From: Pontiellaceae bacterium B12219
Lineage (GTDB): Bacteria > Verrucomicrobiota > Kiritimatiellia > Kiritimatiellales > Pontiellaceae
Length of the DNA: 64,000 nt
Reading direction: 5' to 3'
NCBI GenBank assembly: GCA_029432795.1
Contig: JARNMJ010000003.1
Coordinates: 1-64,000 of the forward strand
The notes beneath the pieces were generated by a model. That model was not told the DNA's origin. It worked only from the letters and a program-made list of their open reading frames with translations, and made no database searches. The position numbers were made by a program, and so were the translations under genes. Positions within the stretch are counted from its first letter, which is position 1; every line of letters begins with the position of its first letter. Positions 17,986 through 27,648 of this stretch are shown piece by piece.

Positions 17986-18378
17986 TCACACTCGGAGTAT
18001 AATTTTGTTAAGGCGGCGTACCGTAAATGTATGCCTACTGTCACGGGCGATTGAATCCAAATACGTTCTTTGATAGTCCGACTTTTCAAACAATTGCACG
18101 ATATAATCGAAAACAACTTTTTCGACCTGCTGAACCATTATTGAGGTTGTATTGGAAAAGAATTCGTGAGGATGAGCAACGTCGAGTTCACAATGAGGGT
18201 GGTGAGCGCCGTGGTGATGGTGGTCATTATGCGAATCTAAATGTCCAATTTCCTGACTGCTGTCAGGACAATGGCTCATTTCACAGGCATCAGCTACAGG
18301 GCATAAGAACACGCATAGCAACAGCGCCACAACCATGACGCTCGCTATCTTTTCTACATTGGCCCTTAACTTTCTCAT
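17986..18378 (-). CDS. Small exported His-rich protein
   Basis: The start used has AAGGG 10 nt upstream and gives a basic N terminus plus one hydrophobic stretch (ASVMVVALLLCVFLCPVADA), probably a signal peptide. The mature part has a CEMSHCPDSS motif and a His run (HNDHHHHGAHHPH), then a longer non-His tail. Not recognised as a family. It lies downstream of the Cus-type genes on the same strand; metal binding in the periplasm is inferred. Confidence 0.6.
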   Translation of the reverse strand: MRKLRANVEKIASVMVVALLLCVFLCPVADACEMSHCPDSSQEIGHLDSHNDHHHHGAHHPHCELDVAHPHEFFSNTTSIMVQQVEKVVFDYIVQLFEKSDYQRTYLDSIARDSRHTFTVRRLNKIILRV

Positions 18379-18526
18379 AATCTGAACCCTTAATATCACT
18401 GCATTCCGCGCAATACAAGATCACATTGATCATATATTTCTGTTAGCTCTTTACTTGTCGGTTTCTGTAAAGCCATTTGCCACCTTCCGCAATTCGGGAG
18501 TGAAGAAGATGGCATCATATTACTGG

Positions 18527-18832
18527 CTATATTCCAGATGCCTTGCTGCACTGCTCGCATGCCTTGACGTTGATCCCACATTTGGAACAACTGTGAATAA
18601 CTGTGTCGTCCTCGTATTCTCCAATACTATTATCCACATATATTGTTTTACATGCAGGGCAATGCATTTCAGTGGTCATCGTCGTTCCCTTGATGGGGCC
18701 TGTTGTAGTTACGGTACTACAAGCAGGACAATGAGGACTTTCATTTTCGGAAATGACCGTTCCGGGGGTTTGGCAACCAGCTATCATTAGCGCTGCCGCG
18801 AAGACTGTTATTCTTTGTGCTATTGCTTTCAT
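18527..18832 (-). CDS. Cys-rich lipoprotein with CxxC pairs
   Basis: The start is the ATG 1 nt after the CusA stop, with GAGG about 9 nt upstream. The signal ends in lipobox IAGC, lipidated Cys near residue 20. The mature part has CPAC, CPAC, CSKC and CEQC motifs, a zinc-ribbon-like arrangement or thiol patch suited to soft metals. No family recognised. Gene order suggests it belongs to the Cus-type system. Confidence 0.7.
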   Translation of the reverse strand: MKAIAQRITVFAAALMIAGCQTPGTVISENESPHCPACSTVTTTGPIKGTTMTTEMHCPACKTIYVDNSIGEYEDDTVIHSCSKCGINVKACEQCSKASGI

Positions 18833-18833
18833 G

Positions 18834-21800
18834 TTATGCATCCTCTGTTAGCTGTTTTCTACTCATCCGGACTTCCTGAATAAGGCAGTAAAGTACCGGG
18901 ACTACGAGCATGGTGATTACCTCAATCAACATGCCTCCAAAGCTTGGAATAGCCATAGGGACCATGATGTCGGATCCGCGTCCGGTTGAGGTGAGTACCG
19001 GTAGCAGCGCCAGAATGGTTGTGGCGGTGGTCATGAGGCAGGCGCGGACCCGGCGATTACCCGCTTCAACTACCAAAGCCCGGATCTCTTGTTTCGTATG
19101 GACGGCTGTATCTCTAAACATCTGTGTTAGGTAGGTGCCCATGACAACGCCATCATCAGTGGCAATACCGAAGAGCGCGAGAAAGCCGACCCAGACAGCC
19201 ACGCTCATATTGATGGTGTGCACTTGGAAGAGATTTCGCATTTCGACCCCGAAGATGCTGAAATCGAGGAACCAAGGTTGGTCGTAAAGCCAGATCAAAA
19301 TAAAACCGCCGGACCATGCGATGAAGACGCCGGTAAAGATCAGCAAGGTGGTAGCCGTGGATTTAAACTCAAAGTAGATGAGCATGAATATGGCAAAGAG
19401 TGCAATCGGCAAAACCATCGCGAGTGTTTTAGAAGCTCGTTGCTGGTTTTCATAGGATCCCGCAAATCGATAACTAACACCTCGGGGGATTTCAAGCTCA
19501 CCACGGTCTATCTTTGATTGAAGGTAGGCTTGGGCTTGTTCAACCACATCTACCTCGGCGTAGCCGGGTTTTTTATCGAAGACCACGTAGCCAACGAGAA
19601 AGGTGTCTTCCGATTTGATGTTTTGTGGGCCGCGTACATAACGAATATCGGCCAACTCAGTAATCGGAATCTGCTGCCCGGTCATACCGGGAATGAGTAC
19701 TTTCTCGAGTGACTCAATATCATCACGCAATTCACGTGCATACCGAACACGAACGGGGAAACGCTCTCTTCCCTCGATAGTCCCGGTAACCTTTTTTCCG
19801 CCAATGGCGATTTCGACCACATTCTGGAACTTGTGAATTGGAATGCCGTAGCGAGCCAAGGCTTCTCGATCTGGATGAATTTCCAGATAAGGTTTACCCA
19901 CAATGCGGTCGGCAATTACAGCTGCCGGTTCAACGGATGGCACTTCTTTCAGATATTTCTCAATCTGAAGCCCTACTTCCTCGATGGTTTCGAGATCTGG
20001 CCCTTGCACCTTTACGCCCATTGGAGCGCGCATCCCGCTTTGCAGCATAACAATTCGGGCGGCAATCGGTTGCAGATTAGGAGCGGAGGTTGTGCCGGGT
20101 ATTTTGGCGGCCTTAGTAATCTCATCCCAAATATCATCGGGCGAACGAATATGATCACGCCATTGGCGGAACGGTCGACCTCGGGGATCTTCTATAAGTT
20201 CTCCATCAGCATCTCTGACAAATTCTCCATTTGAATATTTATAGTTGATGCGCTGCCCGTCTTTATCCGTTCTATATTCGGGAATATAATTAATCACCGT
20301 TTCGATCATGGATATGGGCGCGGGGTCGAGAGGCGTCTCAGCGCGACCAAGCTTTCCAACCGCCGACTCAATTTCTGGAATCGACTCAAAGGCCATATCC
20401 TGTTTGGCCAGAATATCAATAGCTTCACCAATGGATGCGTGGGTCATGGTGGTGGGCATGAAGAGGAAGGAGCCCTCATCCAGCGTTGGCATGAATTCTT
20501 TTCCGAACCCGGGGAACCAATGCGCCAATTTTTGAATTGGAGCTGTTTTTTCGATGGCATTTGGGAGCCATCCAAAGGTTTTACTAAAACCCAGCCAGCT
20601 GGTCATACCCATGGTAAATAGAAATACAGGAAGTATGAGGAATAAGGCCTTATGGTCTAAACACCACCACAGGATGCGCGCATAAAAGTGCTGGAAGAGT
20701 TGGAAGAATCCAAGCAGCCCCCCGATGAGCAGGATGACAAAAATCAGGTTTCTGAAGGTACCTCTTTCTGGTCCCAGCGGCTCCCACTCTAGCGTAAGCA
20801 ACAAACCCACACAGGCAATGACCGTGATCACCCCAATGAGAGGAATGCCTTTTTTGAGTTTTTTAACACGGGGGGATACGAGTTTTTGTTTCTTTTTCTG
20901 TTTCCAGCAAAACAGGGTGTGTGAAAGCACGGGCAACACAGTTAATGCCAGAATAATGGAGGCGACCAGTGCCACCGTTTTCGTAAAAGCTAACGGTTTG
21001 AAGAGCTTGCCTTCCGCGCCGATCATGGTGAAGACCGGCAGGAAGCTGATCACCGTAGTCAGCACAGCTGTCAATACAGCACTTCCTACTTCTGAAGCCG
21101 CTCGGTGGACGACTTCAAGCTTGGATTCGTCGGGATCGGCCTTATCGAGATGCTTAAGAATATTTTCGCAGATGACGATCCCCATATCGACAATGGTTCC
21201 AATGGCGATGGCGATCCCTGACAAGGCAACAATATTGGCCTGGACATTGAATAGCTTCATGCCAATGAAGCAAAATAGAACGGTTAGCGGAAGCATGGTG
21301 CTGATAGCCAGCCCGGAACGTAGATGCAATACCATCATCAATACGACAATAATAGTGATCAATACCTGTTGCGTGATTGCCTCATTCAGGGTGCCGAGGG
21401 TCTCATAAATCAGTCCGGTTCGATCATAGAATGGAACCACAGTCACTTTGCTGAGTGTTATCCATTCGGGCCATTCCGAACGCTCAACCGAGCGCAAATA
21501 CTCTTTCCACTCCGGTTGATTGATTTGATGGTTCTTATACGCGTCAAATCCCTGTTGTATACCAAATGCAATAACCTCTTCATCGGTTGTCTTATTGAAA
21601 TCGATGATGGCTTTGGAAGGGAGTGCATCTGCAGTGCCTTTAATCTTCTCTTTGACATTGGCGATGACTCGAAGCGGGTTGTCACCATAGCGTGCAACAA
21701 CAACCCCTCCGACCGCTGGCGCACCGCCTTTATCCAGCGTACCTCGACGCTGGGCAGGGCCGAGCGTCACGTTGGCCACATGTTTGACTAAAACAGGCAC

Positions 21801-22655
21801 ATTATCGGCGTTAACTTTGATAACGCTGTTTTCAATGTCTTCCACTTTCTTAATGAAGCCGATGCCGCGAATAAAATATTCAACCCGGTTCACTTCCAGG
21901 TTTTTCGCGCCCACATCCATATTGGCCCCTTGGACCGCTTTGTAGACTTCATCTACGCTCACGCCGTAGGCACGCATCGCATCGGGATCCACATCAATTT
22001 GGTATTCGCGCACAAAACCGCCGACTGAAGCCACTTCAGCCACGCCATCCGCAGATAACAGCCAATATCGTGCATACCAATCCTGGGTGGTGCGGAGCTC
22101 TTCGGGATCCCATCCGCCCGTTGGATTTCCGTCTGGATCCAATCCTTCCAGTGTATACCAATAGACCTGTCCCAACGCTGTAGCATCAGGGCCGAGCGTC
22201 GGTTGCACACCATCCGGCAATGTTCCCGAAGGTAGCGAATTCAGCTTTTCCAGTACGCGGGTTCGTGACCAGTAGAACTCCACATCCTCCTTAAAGATGA
22301 TGTAGATCGAGGAAAAGCCGAACATGGAATACGAACGAATCGTTTTCACGCCCGGAATCCCGAGCAGTTGAACGGTTAATGGATAACCGATCTGATCCTC
22401 TACATCTTCGGGGGATCGTCCCATCCACTCGGTAAAGACGATTTGCTGGTTTTCTCCAATATCAGGAATGGCGTCTACCGCAACAGGGTATCGCTGGAGA
22501 TCTCCGACCTTCCAATCAAATGGAGCAACGAGTAGACCGCCAAAGATAACGGCCATCGTAAAGAGGGTTACGATCAGTTTATTTTCCAAACAAAACCGAA
22601 TCAGACGGCCTACTGGTGATTTTTGTTCGCGAGTCTGTTCTTTTTTAGTGAGCAT
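18834..22655 (-). CDS. cusA: Cu/Ag RND efflux pump, CusA type
   Basis: A second heavy-metal RND transporter. It has the TM4 proton-relay signature (IAIGTIVDMGIVICENIL) and the MPTTM motif that in CusA carries a copper-binding Met. It is about 1273 residues, longer than the usual 1040-1050. Extra sequence includes about 150 residues with added hydrophobic helices (between residues about 570 and 720) before GKEFMPTLDEGSFLF, and a charged insertion near residues 375-405. Long forms of this kind exist in the family. Its start overlaps the adaptor gene by 11 nt, with GAGG 6 nt upstream. The product should pair with the adaptor and channel encoded just before it. Confidence 0.92.
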   Translation of the reverse strand: MLTKKEQTREQKSPVGRLIRFCLENKLIVTLFTMAVIFGGLLVAPFDWKVGDLQRYPVAVDAIPDIGENQQIVFTEWMGRSPEDVEDQIGYPLTVQLLGIPGVKTIRSYSMFGFSSIYIIFKEDVEFYWSRTRVLEKLNSLPSGTLPDGVQPTLGPDATALGQVYWYTLEGLDPDGNPTGGWDPEELRTTQDWYARYWLLSADGVAEVASVGGFVREYQIDVDPDAMRAYGVSVDEVYKAVQGANMDVGAKNLEVNRVEYFIRGIGFIKKVEDIENSVIKVNADNVPVLVKHVANVTLGPAQRRGTLDKGGAPAVGGVVVARYGDNPLRVIANVKEKIKGTADALPSKAIIDFNKTTDEEVIAFGIQQGFDAYKNHQINQPEWKEYLRSVERSEWPEWITLSKVTVVPFYDRTGLIYETLGTLNEAITQQVLITIIVVLMMVLHLRSGLAISTMLPLTVLFCFIGMKLFNVQANIVALSGIAIAIGTIVDMGIVICENILKHLDKADPDESKLEVVHRAASEVGSAVLTAVLTTVISFLPVFTMIGAEGKLFKPLAFTKTVALVASIILALTVLPVLSHTLFCWKQKKKQKLVSPRVKKLKKGIPLIGVITVIACVGLLLTLEWEPLGPERGTFRNLIFVILLIGGLLGFFQLFQHFYARILWWCLDHKALFLILPVFLFTMGMTSWLGFSKTFGWLPNAIEKTAPIQKLAHWFPGFGKEFMPTLDEGSFLFMPTTMTHASIGEAIDILAKQDMAFESIPEIESAVGKLGRAETPLDPAPISMIETVINYIPEYRTDKDGQRINYKYSNGEFVRDADGELIEDPRGRPFRQWRDHIRSPDDIWDEITKAAKIPGTTSAPNLQPIAARIVMLQSGMRAPMGVKVQGPDLETIEEVGLQIEKYLKEVPSVEPAAVIADRIVGKPYLEIHPDREALARYGIPIHKFQNVVEIAIGGKKVTGTIEGRERFPVRVRYARELRDDIESLEKVLIPGMTGQQIPITELADIRYVRGPQNIKSEDTFLVGYVVFDKKPGYAEVDVVEQAQAYLQSKIDRGELEIPRGVSYRFAGSYENQQRASKTLAMVLPIALFAIFMLIYFEFKSTATTLLIFTGVFIAWSGGFILIWLYDQPWFLDFSIFGVEMRNLFQVHTINMSVAVWVGFLALFGIATDDGVVMGTYLTQMFRDTAVHTKQEIRALVVEAGNRRVRACLMTTATTILALLPVLTSTGRGSDIMVPMAIPSFGGMLIEVITMLVVPVLYCLIQEVRMSRKQLTEDA

Positions 22656-24828
22656 GAGGAACCTCTGTTTTAGCTGGCTCTACCCCTTCGGCTCGCATCT
22701 GGCTGATATACTTCTCAGGATCTTCCTTGAAGGTGGTATCACAACCGGGGCAACAAAAATATACGCGCAAACCGTTATGGTCGGCGTAAACCTCTTTATT
22801 GATGGCTCCGCCCATAACGGGGCAAAGTGTCTGTTCGGATGACGCTGGCTCAGTTGCGCCTTGTTCCATAGATTTATGAGTAGAGTCGTTAAACGTTTGT
22901 TGAATTTCTCCACAGCGAAGCATCATATCACCGAAATAGGGATTTAATACCTCTTCTGAAGATTGCAGCCACTGTGCGCCTGCATTATCAAATGCCATTG
23001 GGCAATACGCCTGATATATAGTTTCAGGGACCGGGAAGGTTTGAACCGTTTTAATCAACTGTTGAGAAAGAGAGAGAAACGCTGCGCGTTGGTCCTCTAT
23101 TTCCGTCGCTGCTTTTAATGGGCGGAATGCCGCATTGAAATTTTTCAGATGATCCATCCAGATCATGTGAGCATCGCCCGAAAGCAATCCCATATCAATG
23201 GCATCCAGCGCTTCTTTGGTGGCAGCCGCCGCAATGGTTGCCGCTTGGGGATCATCTCCCGCTAAAGCCTGCTGTAGCGTGAAATAGCTTTGAATCATTT
23301 GCTGTAGCTGTTGAGTGAAGGCTTCAGGCGTTTCCTGAACGATGATTTCGACAGGCGAATCGGTATGTGTTGAATGATCAACGTTCTGGCTCTCACTAGG
23401 CATGCTCATCATACTGGGTTTGGCACGAATTTGCAGTTCCGCATCCAGCTTGAAGGCTCCACGTGTTACAACAAGGTCGCCTTCTTCGAGACCGCTTTCA
23501 ACCACGTAGTAATCACCCAGACGCGCACCTAATTCGACTTCCCGCCCTTCGTAGCTTGGTTTTTCCGAATTCGGAATCTCTACGTAGACTACAGCTCGTT
23601 TCCCGGTTTTTAAGGCGGCAGTCACCGGGATGAGTAGCGGAGCATTTCCTTCGTTCTCGGTAACATATCCAAGGGATTCAGCCGTCACCAGTGGCATCCC
23701 GCAGACATCACAGGGACCGGGCTCATCTTTAATGACTTCTGGATGCATTGGACTGATCCACTTACCAGCGAGCCCTTCATCCATTACTCTTCCAGCCGCT
23801 GCTACTTTTGGCCGAGCCAGTGCTCGAACAAACATTCCGGGCTTCAGTCGACCTTCTTGATTATCTACGATCACGCGAACTTTGGCAGTGCGGGTAGACG
23901 CAGTAATAACCGGATCAATAAATGAGATCGTTCCGGTGAATGTTTCTCCCGGATACGCTTCGGTTGAAAATTCGACTTTTCCGCCATATTTAAGCCAGTT
24001 CAAATCACTCTCATACGCATCTAACTGCACCCATACGGTAGATAGGTCAGCAATCGTGTAGATGCGTGTTCCTGTTTGAACATACATTCCTTCCTGAGCA
24101 TTTTTATGGATTACAATGCCCGCTCCAGGAGAGTAGATGGTCATGTGTTCGCTAGGCGTTTCGCGTTGCTCCACTTCAGCGATCTGTTCTGCGGAGAATC
24201 CCCAAAGGCGCAGTTTTTCACGAGCGGCATCAATGGTTTTCTTGGCGGTTTCTATCAGCGTGCTGCTCTGACTCTCTTTTAGGCTTTCCAACGTGCGAAT
24301 TGCCTGAAGGAGTTCTTCCTGCGCAGTGAATAATTCAGGACTATAGACTTCAGCGAGATGATCGCCTTTCTGAACGGGGATACCAGTGTAGTCGACAAAA
24401 AGTCGGTCTATGCGCCCTGCGATCCATGAAGATATGTAGGAGGTTCCTGTTTCATCATAGTCCACCTTGCCGATCATCCGAATTTCTGCCTCTCCAAAAC
24501 GACGCACAGCAGGCGTTGTTTCCAGCTCCATCAGCTTAGCAGCATATTCGCTGACCCTGACTTCTCGTTCTCCTCCGCCGTCATCGCCGCCTTCAAGCGG
24601 AATCAGATCCATAAAACAGATCGGGCATTTGCCAAATTTAGGCAGTTGAATCTGGGGGTGCATGGAGCAGGTCCATACTTCCGGTTCAGTCGAAACATGC
24701 TCTTCATGAGCGCCAGCGTCTTCTATGTGTACCGCTTTCCCTCGGCTGCATCTACCCACCATAAAGGTAAGCAGAACAACGAAGACCGCAATCAATCCGA
24801 ACTTTATCTGTGTTTTATTTGGTTTCAT
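22645..24828 (-). CDS. cusB: CusB-type adaptor with extra metal-binding domains
   Basis: A periplasmic adaptor with several added metal sites. The start with AAAGGA 7 nt upstream gives an N-terminal anchor. Domains in order: a heavy-metal-binding HMBD (CSMHPQ ... GKCPICFMDLIP, residues about 50-72); barrel-sandwich/lipoyl and beta-barrel domains; a second HMBD (SPMHPE ... GPCDVCGMPLV, about 355-380); a membrane-proximal domain; a DUF3347-like helical domain (about 500-640); and a C-terminal YHS-like domain (CPVMGGAINK ... YFCCPGCDTTF). At about 727 residues it is much longer than CusB. The three extra metal-binding units probably capture Cu(I)/Ag(I) before transfer to CusA. Confidence 0.9.
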   Translation of the reverse strand: MKPNKTQIKFGLIAVFVVLLTFMVGRCSRGKAVHIEDAGAHEEHVSTEPEVWTCSMHPQIQLPKFGKCPICFMDLIPLEGGDDGGGEREVRVSEYAAKLMELETTPAVRRFGEAEIRMIGKVDYDETGTSYISSWIAGRIDRLFVDYTGIPVQKGDHLAEVYSPELFTAQEELLQAIRTLESLKESQSSTLIETAKKTIDAAREKLRLWGFSAEQIAEVEQRETPSEHMTIYSPGAGIVIHKNAQEGMYVQTGTRIYTIADLSTVWVQLDAYESDLNWLKYGGKVEFSTEAYPGETFTGTISFIDPVITASTRTAKVRVIVDNQEGRLKPGMFVRALARPKVAAAGRVMDEGLAGKWISPMHPEVIKDEPGPCDVCGMPLVTAESLGYVTENEGNAPLLIPVTAALKTGKRAVVYVEIPNSEKPSYEGREVELGARLGDYYVVESGLEEGDLVVTRGAFKLDAELQIRAKPSMMSMPSESQNVDHSTHTDSPVEIIVQETPEAFTQQLQQMIQSYFTLQQALAGDDPQAATIAAAATKEALDAIDMGLLSGDAHMIWMDHLKNFNAAFRPLKAATEIEDQRAAFLSLSQQLIKTVQTFPVPETIYQAYCPMAFDNAGAQWLQSSEEVLNPYFGDMMLRCGEIQQTFNDSTHKSMEQGATEPASSEQTLCPVMGGAINKEVYADHNGLRVYFCCPGCDTTFKEDPEKYISQMRAEGVEPAKTEVPHAH

Positions 24829-24849
24829 ATGAATTCCTTTGTCCATTAA

Positions 24850-25599
24850 CTACCACGAAAAATGATTGAGTCCATAAACCAGCATGCCTCCGAAATGGCC
24901 GGTTAACGCCACTAGCACAGCGGCTAAGACTAATGATACCCGATAGGCCAGAATGAATGTCGGGCGTTCTTTCCGAATGCCGATTTCCATGCAGCATGCG
25001 GCAACGATGGAGGCTGCCAATGTAATAAATGCCACGACTTTGTGCTTCATCAGTACTTCAGCATATTCTGCAGGATAAGAGGTCCCGGAAGCCGCAGCTA
25101 AGCCGAGGATGATAGCCGCCACGGCTCCCAGCAGGGCTAAATGTAAATTGAAACGGGCCGCGCCTCGAAAGAGGGGGTGGGATCCGAAGCACAGAAATAG
25201 GCTTTCTGCCAAGGCGGCCATTAAAATAAGTCCGATAGGTATGTGAACCGCTACCGGATGAAACTTTCCAATAAATGTGATCAAGCGGGATGAGGATGAA
25301 TGATCTTGATGATCAGTAGCGTGGTCATGCACTTCAACTTTTTCGCTTAAGTGCTGTTCCTGCAGCTCCTCATTCACGGAGAGGTTAGCAAGATATTTTT
25401 CAGGAGCTTCCTGAAACAGGTTGACGCACATTTTACAGCAGAAATAGATACGCTGACCCTCATGATCAACAAAAAACGAAGGGTCAATCGGATTCCCTTC
25501 CATCACCGGGCAGGTGCTCTGGGTGGGCTGATCTGCCAAAGACAACCCGGCCATAAAGAGTGCCGCAGCCAATAAACCACTAATCAGATACGCTTTCAT
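24850..25599 (-). CDS. YHS-like domain fused to DUF2231-type membrane domain
   Basis: A signal peptide is followed by a small metal-binding domain (CPVMEGNPID ... YFCCKMCVNLF, residues about 29-75), a short His/Asp-rich linker (HDHATDHQDHSSSS) and then about four membrane helices of the DUF2231 type (residues about 105-245). AGGAGG is 7 nt before the start, which overlaps the end of the channel gene by 20 nt. It may keep copper at the membrane or relay electrons or metal; function unknown. The metal-binding domain is shared with three other genes nearby. Confidence 0.8.
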   Translation of the reverse strand: MKAYLISGLLAAALFMAGLSLADQPTQSTCPVMEGNPIDPSFFVDHEGQRIYFCCKMCVNLFQEAPEKYLANLSVNEELQEQHLSEKVEVHDHATDHQDHSSSSRLITFIGKFHPVAVHIPIGLILMAALAESLFLCFGSHPLFRGAARFNLHLALLGAVAAIILGLAAASGTSYPAEYAEVLMKHKVVAFITLAASIVAACCMEIGIRKERPTFILAYRVSLVLAAVLVALTGHFGGMLVYGLNHFSW

Positions 25600-26872
25600 T
25601 GGAATCCTCCTTTTGGTTAATCAGAAAATCAGTCCCGGTCAGCTGGCTGAGTCTGGCTCGGGCAATCAGGTGGTCGGCGCGTGCCCGTTCATAGGACAAT
25701 TCAAACTCGAGCAGCATCCGCTCCGCATCAATCAGGTTGATAAACTCCATGGTGCCGGATTCATATCCTTTTCGGTTCACCTCTAACGATTGGCGGGCTT
25801 TAGGAATCAAGCTCGCTTTATAAAGGTTAATTTTACGGTCTGCATCCCGAAGTTGAAAAAGGACTTCCTGCAATGCGGACTCCAACTCCTGCTGACGGTC
25901 GACACGATTGAACATGGCAGCCGTTTTCTGATAGGAGGCCGACTGAATGCGGGCGCGGTTTTTTCCCGCCCATATCGGGAGGGTTATTCCAACAGAACCA
26001 ATAATCGCATCCTGCCCGGAATCGGGTACGGCCATCTCGGCCTCTCCCGTTTGTATATATTGCAGTCCCACAAAAAAATCTGGATACCGTTCGCGCTTCG
26101 CCAGTTTGATTTGTTGTTCGCTCTGCTCAATGCGCTGATCCCATTCCCCAAGTTCGGGATTAAAGCGTGCAATCGATGATCTTAGTTCTTCCGGCGATGA
26201 AAGCACCGGCATGTAGTCAACATTCTGAGGCCATGCCAACGGCGCATTTTCGGGACGGTTAAGTAATGTGTTAAGTCGGGCTGAGTGAGGTTTTCGCTGG
26301 TCATTTAAGGCTGCCAGTTGATCTTCAAGTCGCCCCAATTCTACCTGTGCCTGCAGAGTGGCTCCCAGTGGTGCTCCGGCAGAATAACGGGTTCGGGCGA
26401 TTTGCTCCAGATCCCGGACCAAACGAATGCGGTCTTCCGTCACGTCAATGCTGCGTTTTAGATAATAGAGATCAGCGTATGCTTTAGTGATTCGATGATT
26501 TAGCCGCAATCTTGTTTGCTGAACCTTTTGCTGAACGGCATTTGATTCCTGCTGGGCAATAGACTTCTTCAAGGAAAGTTTTCCGAAACCGGGAAACTTC
26601 TGGGAAACAGAAAATCGTTGGTTTTGTGGACCGACTCGAGTTTCCACCGGTTCAAAATAATATCCATACGAAATACTTGGGTCAGGAAGTGCCTTTTTAA
26701 CCGCGATCTGCTCTTCAGTTGCTTTCCATTGGTTATGCGAGGCCTGAAGCCCGGGATTCTGCATTTCGCCAATCTGTAACACAGCTCTCAAGGTCAAGTT
26801 GGAGCCGAGATTGTCAGCGAGGACAATCAGGGGGAAAAGAAGAAGGAATGTGACTATCGCTTTTGTTTTCAT
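25580..26872 (-). CDS. Outer-membrane channel, TolC/CusC family
   Basis: The chosen ATG has AAGGATG just upstream and gives a signal peptide (MKTKAIVTFLLLFPLIVLA). An in-frame ATG 18 nt earlier lacks a good site. The mature protein has two TolC repeats with phrases like RFSVSQKFPGFGKLSLKKSIA and SVGITLPIWAGKNRARIQSA. It should be the channel of the Cus-type pump encoded downstream. The order channel, YHS-membrane protein, adaptor, pump is compact. Confidence 0.9.
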   Translation of the reverse strand: MKTKAIVTFLLLFPLIVLADNLGSNLTLRAVLQIGEMQNPGLQASHNQWKATEEQIAVKKALPDPSISYGYYFEPVETRVGPQNQRFSVSQKFPGFGKLSLKKSIAQQESNAVQQKVQQTRLRLNHRITKAYADLYYLKRSIDVTEDRIRLVRDLEQIARTRYSAGAPLGATLQAQVELGRLEDQLAALNDQRKPHSARLNTLLNRPENAPLAWPQNVDYMPVLSSPEELRSSIARFNPELGEWDQRIEQSEQQIKLAKRERYPDFFVGLQYIQTGEAEMAVPDSGQDAIIGSVGITLPIWAGKNRARIQSASYQKTAAMFNRVDRQQELESALQEVLFQLRDADRKINLYKASLIPKARQSLEVNRKGYESGTMEFINLIDAERMLLEFELSYERARADHLIARARLSQLTGTDFLINQKEDSNESVSD

Positions 26873-26941
26873 GGCATCCTTTGTGTTCAATCATGAAGGG
26901 GAACTGCTTTCGCGGAACCCCCTCAAATTTAACCAACTTGG

Positions 26942-27271
26942 TTAATGGTGGTGACCAGCATGCGAATTGCTCTTTTTCTCGCTCTCATTCTTGCCCGTCT
27001 TGGGAGTTTCGTCGAGGACGATTCCCTTATCTTCCAGTAGCTTAATGTACTTATCGGGGGCGGCTTTGATCTTGCCGATACATCCGGGACAGCAGACATA
27101 GATGCGTTTACCCTGAACATCCGCATATTGAGCTTTATTGATTTTTCCACCCATCACCGGACAGGTCGTTTGCTTTTTAGGCTCCGTTTTCTTTTCAGCC
27201 GCCTGTGCTGAGATCAATCCAATGCCCAATATCGTGGAAATAAGAATGGCCATAATTTTTCTGCGTTTCAT
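26942..27271 (-). CDS. Small periplasmic YHS-like metal-binding protein (A)
   Basis: 109 residues: signal peptide (ends SAQAAEK), one domain with CPVMGGKINKAQYAD and YVCCPGCIGKIK, and a His tail (SHAGHHH). The Cys pattern CPVM ... CCxxC is that of YHS-like or TRASH-type copper-binding proteins. It is a close paralogue of the next gene upstream. Probably a soluble copper carrier for the Cus-type pump. Confidence 0.8.
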   Translation of the reverse strand: MKRRKIMAILISTILGIGLISAQAAEKKTEPKKQTTCPVMGGKINKAQYADVQGKRIYVCCPGCIGKIKAAPDKYIKLLEDKGIVLDETPKTGKNESEKKSNSHAGHHH

Positions 27272-27321
27272 GTGTTAGCTCCTGTTGTCTTCACTGGTTA
27301 CTTATATCTATTAAACACTCT

Positions 27322-27624
27322 CTAATGGGATCCGCAGCCGCCGCATCCACCTTTGCTGGAGGCGGCTTCTTTTTTCGGGGCCGCTTTATCGAATTCCACG
27401 CCTTTGCCTTCCAGCTGCTTTATATACTTGGCCGGGGCCGCTTTGACTTTGGTGATGCAGCCTTTGCAGCAGACATAGATCCGTTTGCCGTTCACATCCG
27501 CATACAGCGATTTATTGATTTTGCCCCCCATTACCGGGCATTCAGTCTGTGGGGCTGCGAATGCGCCTGCTCCTGCGGTTACGACGATAGCCATGATCGT
27601 GATGATTGCTTTGTTACGGTTCAT
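27322..27624 (-). CDS. Small periplasmic YHS-like metal-binding protein (B)
   Basis: 100 residues: signal peptide (ends GAFAAPQ), the same CPVMGGKINKSLYAD ... YVCCKGCITKVK domain as its neighbour, and a Cys/Gly tail (GGCGGCGSH) in place of the His tail. The pair looks like a tandem duplication with divergent tails, perhaps for different metal states. AAGGAG is a few nt before the start. It follows the receiver gene by about 24 nt and is probably in the same transcript. Confidence 0.8.
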   Translation of the reverse strand: MNRNKAIITIMAIVVTAGAGAFAAPQTECPVMGGKINKSLYADVNGKRIYVCCKGCITKVKAAPAKYIKQLEGKGVEFDKAAPKKEAASSKGGCGGCGSH

Positions 27625-27648
27625 TGATTGCTCCTTGGTTATTTTAGA

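Noticed and set aside
18396-18590. 64-codon frame just after the Cys-rich lipoprotein gene, considered as a frameshifted continuation
   Set aside because: The lipoprotein ends naturally after its CxxC motifs. The added sequence has no ligand motifs, and no slippery site is visible.
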